A DNA stretch of 64,000 nt, taken from NCBI RefSeq assembly GCF_001436315.1, contig NZ_AYZA01000016.1, forward strand, positions 1-64,000, in the 5' to 3' direction. The stretch is from Ligilactobacillus aviarius subsp. aviarius DSM 20655 (GTDB lineage: Bacteria > Bacillota > Bacilli > Lactobacillales > Lactobacillaceae). Every line of letters begins with the position of its first letter. Within the stretch, counting starts at the first letter, position 1. Both the position numbers and the translations under genes were made by a program. This document shows, piece by piece, positions 27,001 through 37,300 of the stretch. The notes under the pieces were generated by a model that saw only the letters and a list, made by a program, of their open reading frames with translations, was not told the origin of the DNA and did not search any database.

Positions 27001-28940
27001 AAGTCGTTGTTACCCCAATCAAAGGAATGACAAACGACATGATTCGCGGGGTTGATATTTCAAGTTACAAGTCACTTGAAAATGCCGGCGTAACGTTCTA
27101 CGACTTCAACGGTAACCCAGCAAGCCTTGTTAAAATCCTCCATGATGCAGGTATTAACTATCTTCGTCTTCGTCTCTGGAACGATCCATACAATGCTTCA
27201 AACCAAAACTACGGTGGCGGTGTCTGTGACGAAGCAAGCGAAATGGCAATTGCCAAAGAAGCTGCTAAGTATGGCATGAAAGTAATGCTTGACTTGCAAT
27301 ACTCAGACTTCTGGGCAGATCCAGGCAAGCAAATCGTTCCAAAGGCATGGCAAAACTTAAATCCGACAGACATTCAAACTGAAGTCTTCCAATACACCCG
27401 GAAGATCATGAATGACTTCAAGAATGCCGGCATTGACGTTGGAATGGTTCAAACCGGGAACGAAATTACAAACGGAATGCTCGGTCAGTCAACTGACCGT
27501 GATCATGGTGGTTCATACCAAGGTGCATGGGATGATCCAGTTAAGGCATTTAACATTTGCAATTACTTGAATGCCGGCGCAAAGGCTATCCGCCAAGAAT
27601 TGCCATCAACTAAGATCACGATCCAGTTGGAAACACCAAACATCGATAAGTACACAAACATCATGACCGTTCTTCAACAACATGACGTTGACTACGATGT
27701 TTTAGGTTCTTCATACTACCCATTCTGGTCATGTGCAGATAATAACGGTCACGGCTTAGGAACAGGCGCTAATACGCCAAATAACTTATTGGCCGTTGAA
27801 AAGATGGTTGCCGAGAAGTTCAACAAACAATTCGTTGTTCTTGAAACAAGCTGGGCAAGCACAACGCAAGATGCTGATGGTACCGGAAACTCAATTGGAG
27901 ATAACAATTCTCCATGGCAAAACACAAACATGTATCCTGTAGGTCCTCAAGGTCAAGTTGACGAAATCGAAGCCCTCTACAAAGCACTTGTCGCTGGCAA
28001 CGGTTTAGGTGCCTTCTACTGGGAACCAGCATGGATTCCTGACAAAGCTGGTTGGGTCAACTGGCAATACAACGATGCCATGTCAGAAGTCTTTGGTACC
28101 GGTTGGGCAAACAGCCACTCAGTTGGTTACTCACCAGACAGTGTAATGTACTACAACGGCAAGCCTGCATGGGGTGGTACAACGTGGGATAACATGGCAA
28201 TGTTTGATGATCACGGTTATGCATTACAATCACTGAATGTCTTCAAGGGCATGCTTGATGGTTATACATCACCAGATACGATCAACTACGCTCCGTTGAA
28301 ACAACAAACAACAACTGTTACAACGCCGCCATTTAATTCAGGCAACAGCTCATCAAACAGCTCAAGCTCGAACTCAAATAGCAGCAGTAACAGTAGTTCA
28401 AGTTCTTCAACAACAAATAATAGCAAACCGGCAACGGATAACAGTTCTTCAACAACGAACAACAATCAAAAACCGGCAACAGACAATAACACAAATAACA
28501 GTAAGCCAACAACAGATAGTAATTCAAACACCAACAACAACCAAAAACCAGCAACGCAAACAGCAACCTCAAACATTCAATACAAGGTAACGGCTGTTTA
28601 CGATGCTCCAGGAGTTAAGAACGTTACTGTTCCAGATGCTCTCAAAGTTGGTAACATTGTTAAAGACATGCCAAGCTCAGTTCCAACATCAGTTTCTGGA
28701 ACCAAGGGCGACAAGCTTTCGGCAAGCGACTTGAACAAGGTTGCCAGTGCAATTGGAAGCAACGGCGTTGATGGAACTCAATCACAAAAATCCGTTCAAT
28801 ATCCAAACGGTAAGGGCCACTACTTCTACAAGTACTACGTCCAACAAGGATTTGATGCAACCAAGGCTAACGAAAATGTAACATACGGTTCACCAATTAC
28901 CGTCAACGTTACTGCAACGTTAACATGGACGGCTGATTAG
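24054..28940 (+). CDS. Secreted GH53 endo-beta-1,4-galactanase with glucan-binding repeats
   Basis: 1628 residues. Order: KRFKMYKSGKNW signal (cleavage near VKA-DN, residue 38); linker with AVALKSS and TINFAVQPA; ten to eleven YG glucan-binding repeats at about 195-665; a domain of unknown function (670-815); an NVQYKITNVY domain (about 818-945); GH53 catalytic domain at about 997-1405 starting RGVDISSY, acid/base Glu1137 in QTGNEITNG and nucleophile Glu1264 in VVLETSWAS; an Asn/Ser linker; and a C-terminal second copy of the QYKVTAVY domain (1507-1628). GH53 enzymes cut beta-1,4-galactan side chains of plant pectin. This is the only KxYKxGKxW gene here on the plus strand; it converges on the GH70 gene at 29048. 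The substrate suggests a plant-linked niche. Confidence 0.94.
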   Translation: MEEKKRFKMYKSGKNWVIAPIVFLGLTAGLGHQANVKADNVSSTAKADNETTQKATSTSLNDQKAVALKSSASTKATTQATEETINFAVQPAAKAAASSSKNDQNTANKSEKTAVTANDQQQTNGQTAAKETNQTTAATQADQKQPAATQTAGQNGQAQTQPDKTSSSVSSSSSSVSQKVEQAQEHDDAVQVNQNGQWFLQNKETHQNYTGFQYIKDQNKTVYYNPMDGAMVYGQQKINNQWYYFDKITGAMKLGYYWIAEQQKEVYYDPNKGNMVYGQQKINGHWQYFDDVTGAQAKSKYVWIGNQNKEVYYDGLGNMVYGQQNINGKWQWFDTVTGAQAKNQYIWIKNQDKEVYYDGLGNMVYGQQNINGKWQWFDTVTGAQAKNQYVWIGNQNKEVYYDGLGNMVYGQQNINGKWQWFDPVTGAQAKNKFVYIKDQNKTVYYDGLGNMVYGQQNINGHWYLFDKVTGAMQTGFQYIPEQNKLVYYNNDGQMLYGRQTINGRTYTLNNVTGAVEARGQQNIGGHWYYFDNNGNPVTGYYWIGNQNKEVYYDPQTAQMVYGQQYINGKWQWFDPVTGAQAKNKYIWIDNQKKEVYYDGLGNMVYGQQYINGHWQYFDTVTGAQVKSNFQWITDQQKLCYYDGLGNMVYGQQTINGQQDYFNTVTGAYEIPTSELASYRDDVASQINAILKNEGKDQMDANWTGDQNNFEAFGLHDTAQLVAQGQLNNDEQSIEINLQNNQLMNGTAKAYQVTVTAPTKEQAAQEAAQKIVSMLGNNTSNWKALGVGATIQDSNNNKNWNTTVIFYNPSQESQFVKKTSNVQYKITNVYNNAGDVQNALQNGAMNPADLVNAGLSDTAKTLLTGIQGDTISSENLEALANAVGGMTKAFVGTTTYYDKNGNPYHYEYWLDGNQEAGKQQEVANDNKNVKFGDTVTLDYNATLVYGKAEDTTTTESTKPSTEMTADEITNAFKNGTETGLRYDKVVVTPIKGMTNDMIRGVDISSYKSLENAGVTFYDFNGNPASLVKILHDAGINYLRLRLWNDPYNASNQNYGGGVCDEASEMAIAKEAAKYGMKVMLDLQYSDFWADPGKQIVPKAWQNLNPTDIQTEVFQYTRKIMNDFKNAGIDVGMVQTGNEITNGMLGQSTDRDHGGSYQGAWDDPVKAFNICNYLNAGAKAIRQELPSTKITIQLETPNIDKYTNIMTVLQQHDVDYDVLGSSYYPFWSCADNNGHGLGTGANTPNNLLAVEKMVAEKFNKQFVVLETSWASTTQDADGTGNSIGDNNSPWQNTNMYPVGPQGQVDEIEALYKALVAGNGLGAFYWEPAWIPDKAGWVNWQYNDAMSEVFGTGWANSHSVGYSPDSVMYYNGKPAWGGTTWDNMAMFDDHGYALQSLNVFKGMLDGYTSPDTINYAPLKQQTTTVTTPPFNSGNSSSNSSSSNSNSSSNSSSSSSTTNNSKPATDNSSSTTNNNQKPATDNNTNNSKPTTDSNSNTNNNQKPATQTATSNIQYKVTAVYDAPGVKNVTVPDALKVGNIVKDMPSSVPTSVSGTKGDKLSASDLNKVASAIGSNGVDGTQSQKSVQYPNGKGHYFYKYYVQQGFDATKANENVTYGSPITVNVTATLTWTAD
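24591..24939 (+). repeat. Near-identical repeat module shared with both GH70 genes (inverted copy)
   Basis: Codons 180-295 of the GH53 gene (KVEQAQEHDDAV to the second GQQKI) are almost the same, at protein and largely at DNA level, as 33176-33526 and 38165-38515 on the other strand. The signal-peptide region is also shared. The copies form inverted repeats about 8.5 and 13.5 kb apart. Confidence 0.85.
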
Positions 28941-28958
28941 AATTCGAAAATAGATAAG

Positions 28959-28990
28959 AAAAGCAGAGATTCGTTTGAATCCCTGCTTTT
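28959..28990 (+). terminator. Terminator of the GH53 gene
   Basis: Stem AAAAGCAG-GATTC with GAATC-CTGCTTTT, one unpaired pair in the middle, loop of four, T-rich after it. It begins 19 bases after the stop. Confidence 0.9.
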
Positions 28991-29003
28991 GTTTACTCAA
29001 AAG

Positions 29004-29031
29004 AATCGGGCTTCACGAATGAAGTCCGATT
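29004..29031. terminator. Second hairpin between convergent GH53 and GH70 genes
   Basis: AATCGGGCTTC pairs with GAAGTCCGATT (one G-U), loop of six, T-rich on the plus side and CTTTT on the minus side. It probably ends the GH70 transcript from the other strand. Confidence 0.75.
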
Positions 29032-29047
29032 TTAATTATTTTATTTT

Positions 29048-32000
29048 TTAATCAACAAGGTCGCCAATGCCATCGAATGTATATTGCTTGCCATCAATCG
29101 TAATGGTTGCACTCTTGACTTGGGCACCGGTTGTTGGGTCAAAGTATTGTTTATGACCATCAATCGTTTGCCAGCCGCGAACCATGTTACCATCAGCGTC
29201 ATAGTAAACTTCTTTGTTTTCCCTGTTTACCCAGACGTATTGATTGCGAACAAGGTTACCATACATATCGAATGAGTGTGGTTGGCCATCGATCGTAAGG
29301 GTTACATTCTTAGCTTGGGCACCGGTTGTTGGATCAAAGTATTGCTTTTGACCGTTAATTGTTTGCCAACCGTAAACCATGTTGCCTAAACCGTTATAGT
29401 AAACTTCCTTGTGTTCATTATCGATCCAAACATAATTGCTCTTGATCTGGTTTCCAAATGTTGGATCAAAGTATTGCCAGTGACCGTTGATCATTTGTTG
29501 GCCGTAAACCATGTTGCCCATCTTATCGAAGTAGAATTCACCATTCCGGTCTGCTAACCAAACGTATTGGTTGCGAGCTTGAGCTCCAGTTACTGGGTCA
29601 AAGTATTGCAGCTTACCGTCAACTTGTTGCAATCCATAAACCATGTCGCCAAGGCCATCATAGTAAACCCACTTGTTTTGGTTTCCAATCCAGACATATT
29701 GGCTCTTAGCTTGAGCTCCAGTTACTGGATCGAAGTATTGCCAGTGACCGTTGATCATTTGTTGACCATAAACCATGTTACCAAGGCCGTCGTAGTAGAC
29801 CCACTTGTTTTGATTTGGAATCCATTGGTATTGACTCTTAACTTGAGCTCCGGTTACCGGATCAAAGTATTGCCAGTGACCGTTGATCATTTGTTGGCCA
29901 TAGACCATATTGCCGTTGCCATCGTAGTAGACTTCCTTAGCAAGATCGCCAAGCCATACATATTGATTCTTAGCTTGCTTGCCAGTTGCAGGGTCAAAGT
30001 ATTGCCAGTGACCGTCAACAAGCCGTTCACCGTCTGTTGGGGCGCCATTGATTGAAATCAACTTACCTGAATTTGAATCAAAGGTGTAACTCTTACCGTC
30101 AATCGTTTGAGTCCCAACAGCCATTGTCCCGTTTGCGTAAATGTAGTACCGGCCATTGCCGTAAGTGTGCCAACCTGGTTGGGCAGAGTTCTTGATCCAG
30201 TAATCACTGTCTGTGAATTGAGCCGGCAACGTTGTCTTAAACTTCGTGTTTCCATCGCTGTTCAAGTAGTCATAGTCGCCGTTCGCATTCTTCATGATCA
30301 ATCCTGGTCCAAGATCTTGAATCGTTGCCCCGTTTTCGTACTTAGCTGACCATTGTTTGATCTTCACGTTTGGATCAGGAGCAACCCCTGTAGAAACAGC
30401 CTTCGTTGTGAACAAGTCTGGGTAAGTTTCCTTCAAGTAGTCTAAGAAGGCACCACCGTATTGTTCCTGACCCTTTCCACCGCCTTTCGTGTACATCGGA
30501 ATCAATTCATCGCTAAAGGTCTTACCATTGATCATTGTTGGATAACCATTGTCATCAACCCGCGTAGCTGAAACGATTTCTTTTCCAGAAAGACCTACCA
30601 TTTGGTTTGGTACCAAGTCAACATCACACCGGATACCAAGCTTATGCAATGCTGCAACTGCTTCAACTAATTGGTCACCTGAACCATATTTCGTTGGATC
30701 ACTTGCTGACCCTAAGTCATAACGGTCAGTCAATGAGTATCCTTCGTTGTACCAACTCATTGTGAAGTTCCGGTATGGCGGTGCAAACCAGAAGTTTGTA
30801 ATTCCAAGATCTTTGAATAATGAAGCATTCTTAGCAATTTGAGCATACGTATCAGTACTCAAAGTATCCTTCGTTGTGTTTGGAATGTACAAACTAAAGT
30901 CTTGGTAAATGACGTGTGAATCAAGCGCTGCATTTGATTGGTATGTATCGCCTGAAGTATTCTTGGCAGTCGATGGCGCAGTCGTTGCGTCTTGATCTGC
31001 TGCAGCCCCTTCTGGAACCCAGACGCCAAGGTAGCCACTTACATATGGGTTTGAATAACCCTTAAGCGTAACTGTCAAATTACCATTTGCATCAGTTGTA
31101 AGCACATCGCCAGAATTGTAACTCAAGCCTGAATCAGTTGTGTTCATGACATTGATGTACTTTTGGTTAGCGTGTTCTTTCCCCATTGAGAACGTAATCG
31201 TTTGTTGTCCTAATGAAGGATTATTGCTAATTACAACTGCAATTCCTGAAGTCCGTGCGATTGGATCTGATGAAGTATCATTGGCAGACATTACACCCTT
31301 ACCAAACCGAACACTTGATAACACTGAACCGTTATCATATGTCTTCATTTGTTGGCCACCACTGACATACATCTTCCGCAACTTAAGCAAGGTTGTAATT
31401 GCATCATAGTACATTCCCTTAACTTGCATGTATGGTGCATCTTCCTTGTAAAGATCACCATAGTATACAGTTGGAATCGTGTCCTTATCTGTTAAGAGGA
31501 TCGCATATTGCAATGGCATGTTGTAGTGGGCATATTGCTTGTTCGTTGATGCTTGATCCTTGAAGAACGCATCCAATGCTTGTTGAGCATATGCAGCCTT
31601 ATAACCATTTCCCATTACTGATGGATCATCTGGATGTTCGTCCATGATCATTTGCTTAATGATATCAGCCCGTTGATCGTGGTTCATAACAAATGACCAG
31701 TTTGGAACTGCCTGATCTTCAGTTGTGTCATTTGCCCGGTTTACGACTGGATTATTGATCAATTCATCCAGACTGCCCCGTTGACCTGGCTTGTTTCCTA
31801 ATGCATTTACATTTGAATAATACATTTGGGTGTCATAATAAAGGTTTTCATAACCTTTTGACTTCAACCACTTTGCGTAGGTTGGATCCCAAACTTCATC
31901 GTAGATCAAGTGGGCATCGGCATTCGCATCACTTTCTTTAGTGTGATACATGTCATTGAATAACTGTGCCATTTGATCAAGAACATCGTTATCCATGTTA

Positions 32001-34153
32001 CTTGCCGAGTCGACCCGGAAGCCATCAAAGTTGCCGTCTGCATTGTTGCTGTGAATTGAACCATAGTGTGTAAGGAAGTATTCCCAGTTAAGGTTTTCAG
32101 CTTGAACGATTGGATTTGAATTATCAATATCGTTTCCAACGTACATTTCCATGTTATCTGGGTGATTTCCTTGACTGCCGTTTTGGTTGAACACATTCCG
32201 GCACATTAACCGCCATAAACTATCAGCGTATGATGTATTACCAACTGTTTGGTTATTCGAATCGTTATTTACAAACTTAACTTGGTTTTGCTTATCTGGT
32301 CCAAAGATTCCTGGCTTGTATCCTGGAAGAAGATCTACTGGATCCAAGTCAGCCCGAGTAAAGTCTGGAACCGTTACAATAAAGCCTTTCATTGTATCGG
32401 CTAATTGCTTGGTTGAGTAGTTATCCTTGTAAATTTGCTTTTCAATTGAATCCCGCATATTACGAGCATAATTGTTCAAAATATCAACTGGCGTGTTTCC
32501 AGACAATGCCTTCACGTTATCAGCTGTTAATCCTAATGATTCATCTGAGTAACCGTGATTTACAAAGTATTGAATGTATTGGGCTTCAACTGCGGCTGAT
32601 GGCCAAGCGTACATCAAAATTGGCCGCCAATCAGTAACGCCTGACTTGACCCACATCTTACCATCTTGGTGGTATTGGGTTGGGCGGAACCAGCCGTCAT
32701 ATGTTAAGTAACCGTCAATTTCATTGATTGAACTTGAATCTAATGTAGCTGGAAGTTCATCCCCAGAATAAGTTTCTAAGGCGCCAGTTACGGTGTTGAA
32801 GTAGTAGTTTCCACCATTGATCTTTTGCCAACCGTAAACCATGTTACCAACACCGTCATAGTAAACAACTTTGTTTTGATCTTTAATCGTTACAAATTGA
32901 TTCTTAGCTTGGGCACCAGTAACTTGGTCAAACCATTGCCAGTGACCGTTGATCTTTTGTTGGCCATAAACCATGTTGCCAAGACCGTCGTAGTAGACTT
33001 CCTTATTTTGGTTAGCAATCCAGACATATTGGTTTTTAGCTTGGGCACCAGTCACATCGTCAAAGTATTGCCAGTGGCCATTGATGTTTTGTTGACCGTA
33101 AGCCATGTTACCAAGGCCATCATAGTAAACTTCCTTGTTTTGGTTGCCGATCCAAACATACTTGCTCTTAGCTTGGGCACCAGTTACATCATCAAAGTAT
33201 TGCCAGTGGCCGTTGATCTTTTGTTGACCATAAACCATGTTGCCTTTATTTGGATCATAGTAAACTTCTTTTTGTTGTTCTGCAATCCAGTAGTAGCCAA
33301 GCTTCATGGCACCCGTAATCTTGTCGAAGTAGTACCATTGGTTGTTGATTTTTTGTTGGCCATAAACCATGGCACCGTCTGTCGGATTGTAGTAAACCGT
33401 CTTATTTTGGTCCTTAATGTATTGGAAACCGGTATAGTTTTGGTGAGTTTCCTTGTTTTGTAAGAACCATTGACCATTTTGACTAATTTGAACAGCATCA
33501 TCATGTTCTTGCGCTTGTTCAACTTTTTGTGAAACGCTGCTTGAAGATGATGAAACTGAGCTTGATGATGAAGTTGAAGCATCAGCCTTTACAGAATTGT
33601 CTTTCTTGGCAGTGTTATCTGGCGTATTTTGACCATTTTGTTGACCAGTATTTGGTTGTGCCTGATCTTGAGCAGGTTGATTATTGGTTTGATCATTCGC
33701 CTGCTTCATTTGATCTTGAGCATTTTGTTTTCCAGATTCTGGTGTCTGATTATCTGTCTTATTGGTTGCTGGTGCGTCATTTGCGGTTGCGTTTGATTGA
33801 TTTTCTGTTTGATTTGCTTTGTTATTAGTTACATTTGTTTTTGATGAACTTGTTGCTGCTTTAGCAGTTGGTTGTTGAACGGCAAAGTTCACCATTCCTT
33901 CTTTTGAAGCAGTTTGAGCTTGAACAGCAGAACGACTGCTCTTCAATGCAACTGAACTTTGGCTGCTTAATGAATTTGCTTTTGATTGTTGAGTATTCTC
34001 ACTATTACTGCTTGTTGATGATGAGACATTATCAGCTTTAACGTTTGCTTGATAGCCTAATCCAGCAGTTAATCCTAAAAAGACAATTGGTGCAACGACC
34101 CAGTTTTTACCGGCCTTGTACATCTTATATCTTTTTTTGACTTCTCGGTTCAT
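29048..34153 (-). CDS. GH70 alpha-glucanotransferase, GtfB-like, Trp in motif III
   Basis: 1701 residues from ATG 34153 (AAGGAG 7 bases upstream; a longer frame to 34210 runs into the promoter). KRYKMYKAGKNW signal; linker with SVALKSS and VNFAVQQP; about six YG repeats (225-460); circularly permuted GH70 core at about 465-1330; eight or more YG repeats to the end. Motif II FDGFRVDSASN holds nucleophile Asp715, motif III YDEVW acid/base Glu753, motif IV MNHDQR Asp826, and motif I DVDLVPNQ comes later at about 1177, as the permutation requires. NHDQ in IV and a hydrophobic-Asp-Leu-Val motif I differ from sucrose-using glucansucrases (RAHD, ADWVPDQ) and match the GtfB subfamily acting on alpha-1,4 glucans. 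Linkage made is unknown. The tandem paralogue lies at 34379. Confidence 0.88.
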   Translation of the reverse strand: MNREVKKRYKMYKAGKNWVVAPIVFLGLTAGLGYQANVKADNVSSSTSSNSENTQQSKANSLSSQSSVALKSSRSAVQAQTASKEGMVNFAVQQPTAKAATSSSKTNVTNNKANQTENQSNATANDAPATNKTDNQTPESGKQNAQDQMKQANDQTNNQPAQDQAQPNTGQQNGQNTPDNTAKKDNSVKADASTSSSSSVSSSSSSVSQKVEQAQEHDDAVQISQNGQWFLQNKETHQNYTGFQYIKDQNKTVYYNPTDGAMVYGQQKINNQWYYFDKITGAMKLGYYWIAEQQKEVYYDPNKGNMVYGQQKINGHWQYFDDVTGAQAKSKYVWIGNQNKEVYYDGLGNMAYGQQNINGHWQYFDDVTGAQAKNQYVWIANQNKEVYYDGLGNMVYGQQKINGHWQWFDQVTGAQAKNQFVTIKDQNKVVYYDGVGNMVYGWQKINGGNYYFNTVTGALETYSGDELPATLDSSSINEIDGYLTYDGWFRPTQYHQDGKMWVKSGVTDWRPILMYAWPSAAVEAQYIQYFVNHGYSDESLGLTADNVKALSGNTPVDILNNYARNMRDSIEKQIYKDNYSTKQLADTMKGFIVTVPDFTRADLDPVDLLPGYKPGIFGPDKQNQVKFVNNDSNNQTVGNTSYADSLWRLMCRNVFNQNGSQGNHPDNMEMYVGNDIDNSNPIVQAENLNWEYFLTHYGSIHSNNADGNFDGFRVDSASNMDNDVLDQMAQLFNDMYHTKESDANADAHLIYDEVWDPTYAKWLKSKGYENLYYDTQMYYSNVNALGNKPGQRGSLDELINNPVVNRANDTTEDQAVPNWSFVMNHDQRADIIKQMIMDEHPDDPSVMGNGYKAAYAQQALDAFFKDQASTNKQYAHYNMPLQYAILLTDKDTIPTVYYGDLYKEDAPYMQVKGMYYDAITTLLKLRKMYVSGGQQMKTYDNGSVLSSVRFGKGVMSANDTSSDPIARTSGIAVVISNNPSLGQQTITFSMGKEHANQKYINVMNTTDSGLSYNSGDVLTTDANGNLTVTLKGYSNPYVSGYLGVWVPEGAAADQDATTAPSTAKNTSGDTYQSNAALDSHVIYQDFSLYIPNTTKDTLSTDTYAQIAKNASLFKDLGITNFWFAPPYRNFTMSWYNEGYSLTDRYDLGSASDPTKYGSGDQLVEAVAALHKLGIRCDVDLVPNQMVGLSGKEIVSATRVDDNGYPTMINGKTFSDELIPMYTKGGGKGQEQYGGAFLDYLKETYPDLFTTKAVSTGVAPDPNVKIKQWSAKYENGATIQDLGPGLIMKNANGDYDYLNSDGNTKFKTTLPAQFTDSDYWIKNSAQPGWHTYGNGRYYIYANGTMAVGTQTIDGKSYTFDSNSGKLISINGAPTDGERLVDGHWQYFDPATGKQAKNQYVWLGDLAKEVYYDGNGNMVYGQQMINGHWQYFDPVTGAQVKSQYQWIPNQNKWVYYDGLGNMVYGQQMINGHWQYFDPVTGAQAKSQYVWIGNQNKWVYYDGLGDMVYGLQQVDGKLQYFDPVTGAQARNQYVWLADRNGEFYFDKMGNMVYGQQMINGHWQYFDPTFGNQIKSNYVWIDNEHKEVYYNGLGNMVYGWQTINGQKQYFDPTTGAQAKNVTLTIDGQPHSFDMYGNLVRNQYVWVNRENKEVYYDADGNMVRGWQTIDGHKQYFDPTTGAQVKSATITIDGKQYTFDGIGDLVD
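33176..33526 (-). repeat. Near-identical repeat module, GH70 copy 1
   Basis: Codes for the same approximately 117-residue block (KVEQAQEHDDAV onward) as 24591-24939 and 38165-38515. It is in direct orientation to the second GH70 copy and inverted relative to the GH53 copy. Confidence 0.85.
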
Positions 34154-34177
34154 AGTTTCACTCCTTAAAAAAATTTC

Positions 34178-34191
34178 CGCAATCGTTTGCA
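34178..34191. promoter_or_regulatory. cre-like catabolite control site at GH70 promoter
   Basis: CGCAATCGTTTGCA on the plus strand fits the cre consensus TGNAANCGNWNNCA at all but the first defined base and is near-palindromic. It lies 7 bases downstream of a perfect minus-strand TATAAT (34204-34199), so it would cover the transcription start. CcpA binding there would repress the gene at 29048 when rich sugars are present. The second GH70 gene has no such site in its leader. Confidence 0.55.
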
Positions 34192-34198
34192 CAATATC

Positions 34199-34204
34199 AT
34201 TATA
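34199..34204 (-). promoter_or_regulatory. -10 element of the first GH70 gene
   Basis: Perfect TATAAT on the minus strand, preceded by TTGCGG; the -35 (TTTTAT) is weak. The leader to ATG 34153 would be about 40 bases. Confidence 0.6.
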
Positions 34205-34330
34205 CCGCAATTACTTTTTAGATAAAAATTACATTGTTAAATAATTGTAATATTCGTTTTATTTTTTCAATAAAATCAACCATTTTAAGCCGTTTTAAGG
34301 TCCAATGTTCTGTTTTAAATTTTAATAAAA

Positions 34331-34366
34331 AATTAAAAAAAGAGATTGGATCAAATCCAATCTCTT
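34331..34366 (-). terminator. Terminator of the second GH70 gene
   Basis: Minus-strand stem AGAGATTGGA with TCCAATCTCT, loop of five, followed by TTTTTTT; it starts 12 bases after the stop at 34379. The two GH70 genes are therefore separate transcription units. Confidence 0.92.
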
Positions 34367-34378
34367 CTTCATTAAAAA

Positions 34379-37300
34379 CTATTCAACAATATTGCCTAAG
34401 CCATCAAATGTGTATTTCTTGCCGTCAATTACAAGCGTTACATTTTTGGCTTGTGCACCGGTTACCGGGTCAAAGTAATGCTTGTACCCGTTGATCGTTT
34501 GCCAACCGTATACCATATTGCCTGAATTATCGTAGTAAACTTCTTTATTTTGATCAGCAATCCAAACGTATTGATTCTTCGCTTGGATACCGGTTGTCGG
34601 GTCAAAGTATTGCCAGTGACCGTTAAGGTGTTGTTGACCGTAAACCATGTTACCTAAGCCATCATAGTAAACCCATTTGTTTTGGCCAAGGCAAACATAT
34701 TTATTCTTAACTTGTGCACCAGTTACTGGATCAAAGTATTGTGATTTACCATTAATTTTTTGTTGGCCATAGACCATGTTGCCTAAACCATCGTAGTAAA
34801 CTTCCTTGTTTTGATCAGCAATCCAGACGTATTGGTTCTTCGCTTGCGCACCGGTTACCGGGTTAAAGTATTGCCAGTGACCATTGATGTTTTGTTGGCC
34901 GTAAACCATGTTGCCATTAGCATCGTAGTAAACTTCTTTATTTTGGTCAGCTAACCAAACGTATTGGTTCTTCGCTTGAACACCTGTTACCGGATCAAAG
35001 TATTGCCAATGACCGTTAACAAGCTTTTGTCCATCAGCTGGTTGACCATTAACTGAAACTAACTGTCCTCCTTGAGGGTTAAAGTAGTAATCTTTTCCAT
35101 CAATCGTTTGATGACCAAGCGCCATCGAACCATTTGAGTTGATGTAGTACTTCGAAGTTCCATACATGTGCCAACCTGGTTGAGCAGAATTTTGAACCCA
35201 GTAATTACTTTGGGTAAATTGGGTCGGAACAGTTGTTGGGAAGCTCTTATCATTCTTACCGTTATTCAAGTAATAGTAATCGCCATTTGGTGCTTGAGCA
35301 ACTAAGCCCATTCCGGTTCCTTGCAATGACGTTCCGTTTTCATACTTAGCTGACCATTGCTTGATTTGGACATTTGGATCAGGCGCAACGCCAGTTGAAA
35401 TTGCCTTGGTTGTAAACAAATCTGGATAGTTTTGTTTCAAGTAATCAAGGTAAGCTCCACCGTATTGTTGCTGACCTTTTCCGCCACCATCTACATACGC
35501 AACATATAACTTATTAGCAAATGTCTTGCCGCCAACGGTTAATTGTTGTCCGTGATTATCTGTCCGCGTTGCAGTAACGACTTCCTTCCCTGACAATCCA
35601 AGCAATTGGTTCATAACCAAGTCAACTTGAGCACTGATTCCAACCTTATGCAATGCCTTAACTGCATTGATCATTTCAATGTTCGTTCCGTATTTGGTTG
35701 GAGAACTTTGGCCTAAATCGTAACGATCAGTAATTGCATACCCTTCATCATACCGGCTCATGCTGAATGATTGGTATGGAGGAGCAAACCAGAAATCAGT
35801 AATTCCTAAGTTTGCAAATTGTTGAGCGTTCTTTGCAATCGTTGTGTAAGTATCATCACCAACTGATTGATGTGGTTGGAATAAACTAAAGTCTTCAAAA
35901 ATAACGTGTGAATCCAATGCCGCATTTGATTGATATGTCTTGCCGCTTGTATTTTGAGCAGTTGATGCTTCCGTGGTTACATTTTGGTCAGCTGCTGCCC
36001 CATCTGGAACCCACACACTGAGATAACCACTTACATATGGGTTGGCGTAACCTTTAACCGTAATGTGAAGATCACCATTTGCGTCAGTTGTTAATGTTTC
36101 ACCGTTATTATATGAAAGTCCTGAAGCTGTTGTTCCAATTAAGTTGACATACTTTTGGTTAGCATGTTCTTTCCCCATTGAAACGGTAATCGTCTGTTGA
36201 TCCATTGATGGATTATTACCAACAATTACGGCAATTCCGGATATCCGGCTAATTGAATCATTATTGGTTTGATCAGCGTTCATGATGTTCTTCCCATAAC
36301 GAACACTTGCCATCAAATTGTCGTTGTACTTTGTCATTGATTGACCGCCGCTTACGTACTTCTTACGTGCTTGCAACATTGTCGTAATGGCATTGTAGTA
36401 CATTCCCTTTGATTGCATATATGGATCAGTTTCATTATAAAGATCTCCATAATATACTTCAGGAACGGTGTCTTTATTCGTTAATAAGATCGCATATTTT
36501 GCAGGAACATTATACTGAGTATACTTCTTTACGGTTTGAGCTTCGTCTTCATAAAATTGTTTCCAAGCTTCATCAGCATATTCAGCCTTATATCCTGCGG
36601 CCATGATATCCGTTACACCTGGGTGATCATCAATAATAATTTGGTTAATGATGTTCTTTTGTTGGTCATGGTTATTTACAAATGACCAGTTTGGTGTTGC
36701 TTGATTTTCAGTAGTGTCGTTCGTCCGGTTAACCACACTGTTACTTGCAATATTCATGATATTGTTCCGCGATCCCGGTTGAGCGCCAAGAACATTATTC
36801 AATGTCCAGTACAATCCTGAATCCATATACAATTGCGGGTTACCGTGTTCATTTAAAAGTTGCGCTGAATTTGAATGGTAACTTTCATCATATACAAGGT
36901 GGGAATCAGCATTGGCGTTACTGTCCTTTGTATGATACATATCATTCATCAATTGGCCTAATTGCAACAATACATCTGCATCAATGTTGTCAGCAGCATC
37001 GACCCGGAAGCCATCAAAGTTTCCGTCGTCACCTTGACCCATGATCGTGCTGTAGTGCAACAAGAAGTATTCCCAGTTAAGGTTTTCAGCTTGAACAACC
37101 GGATTTGAGTTATCGATATCGATCCCTAAAAGAAGTTCTGGTGATGTATCGTTAACGTTGGTATAGCCGCCTTCATTTGTAATTGTGTGGTTCATTAACC
37201 GGTAATTACTATCAGCATATGATGTGTTCCCGACTTTTTGATTATTCGAATCATTATTTACAAAGATAATTTGGTCATTATCAATTGAACCGCTATTGTC

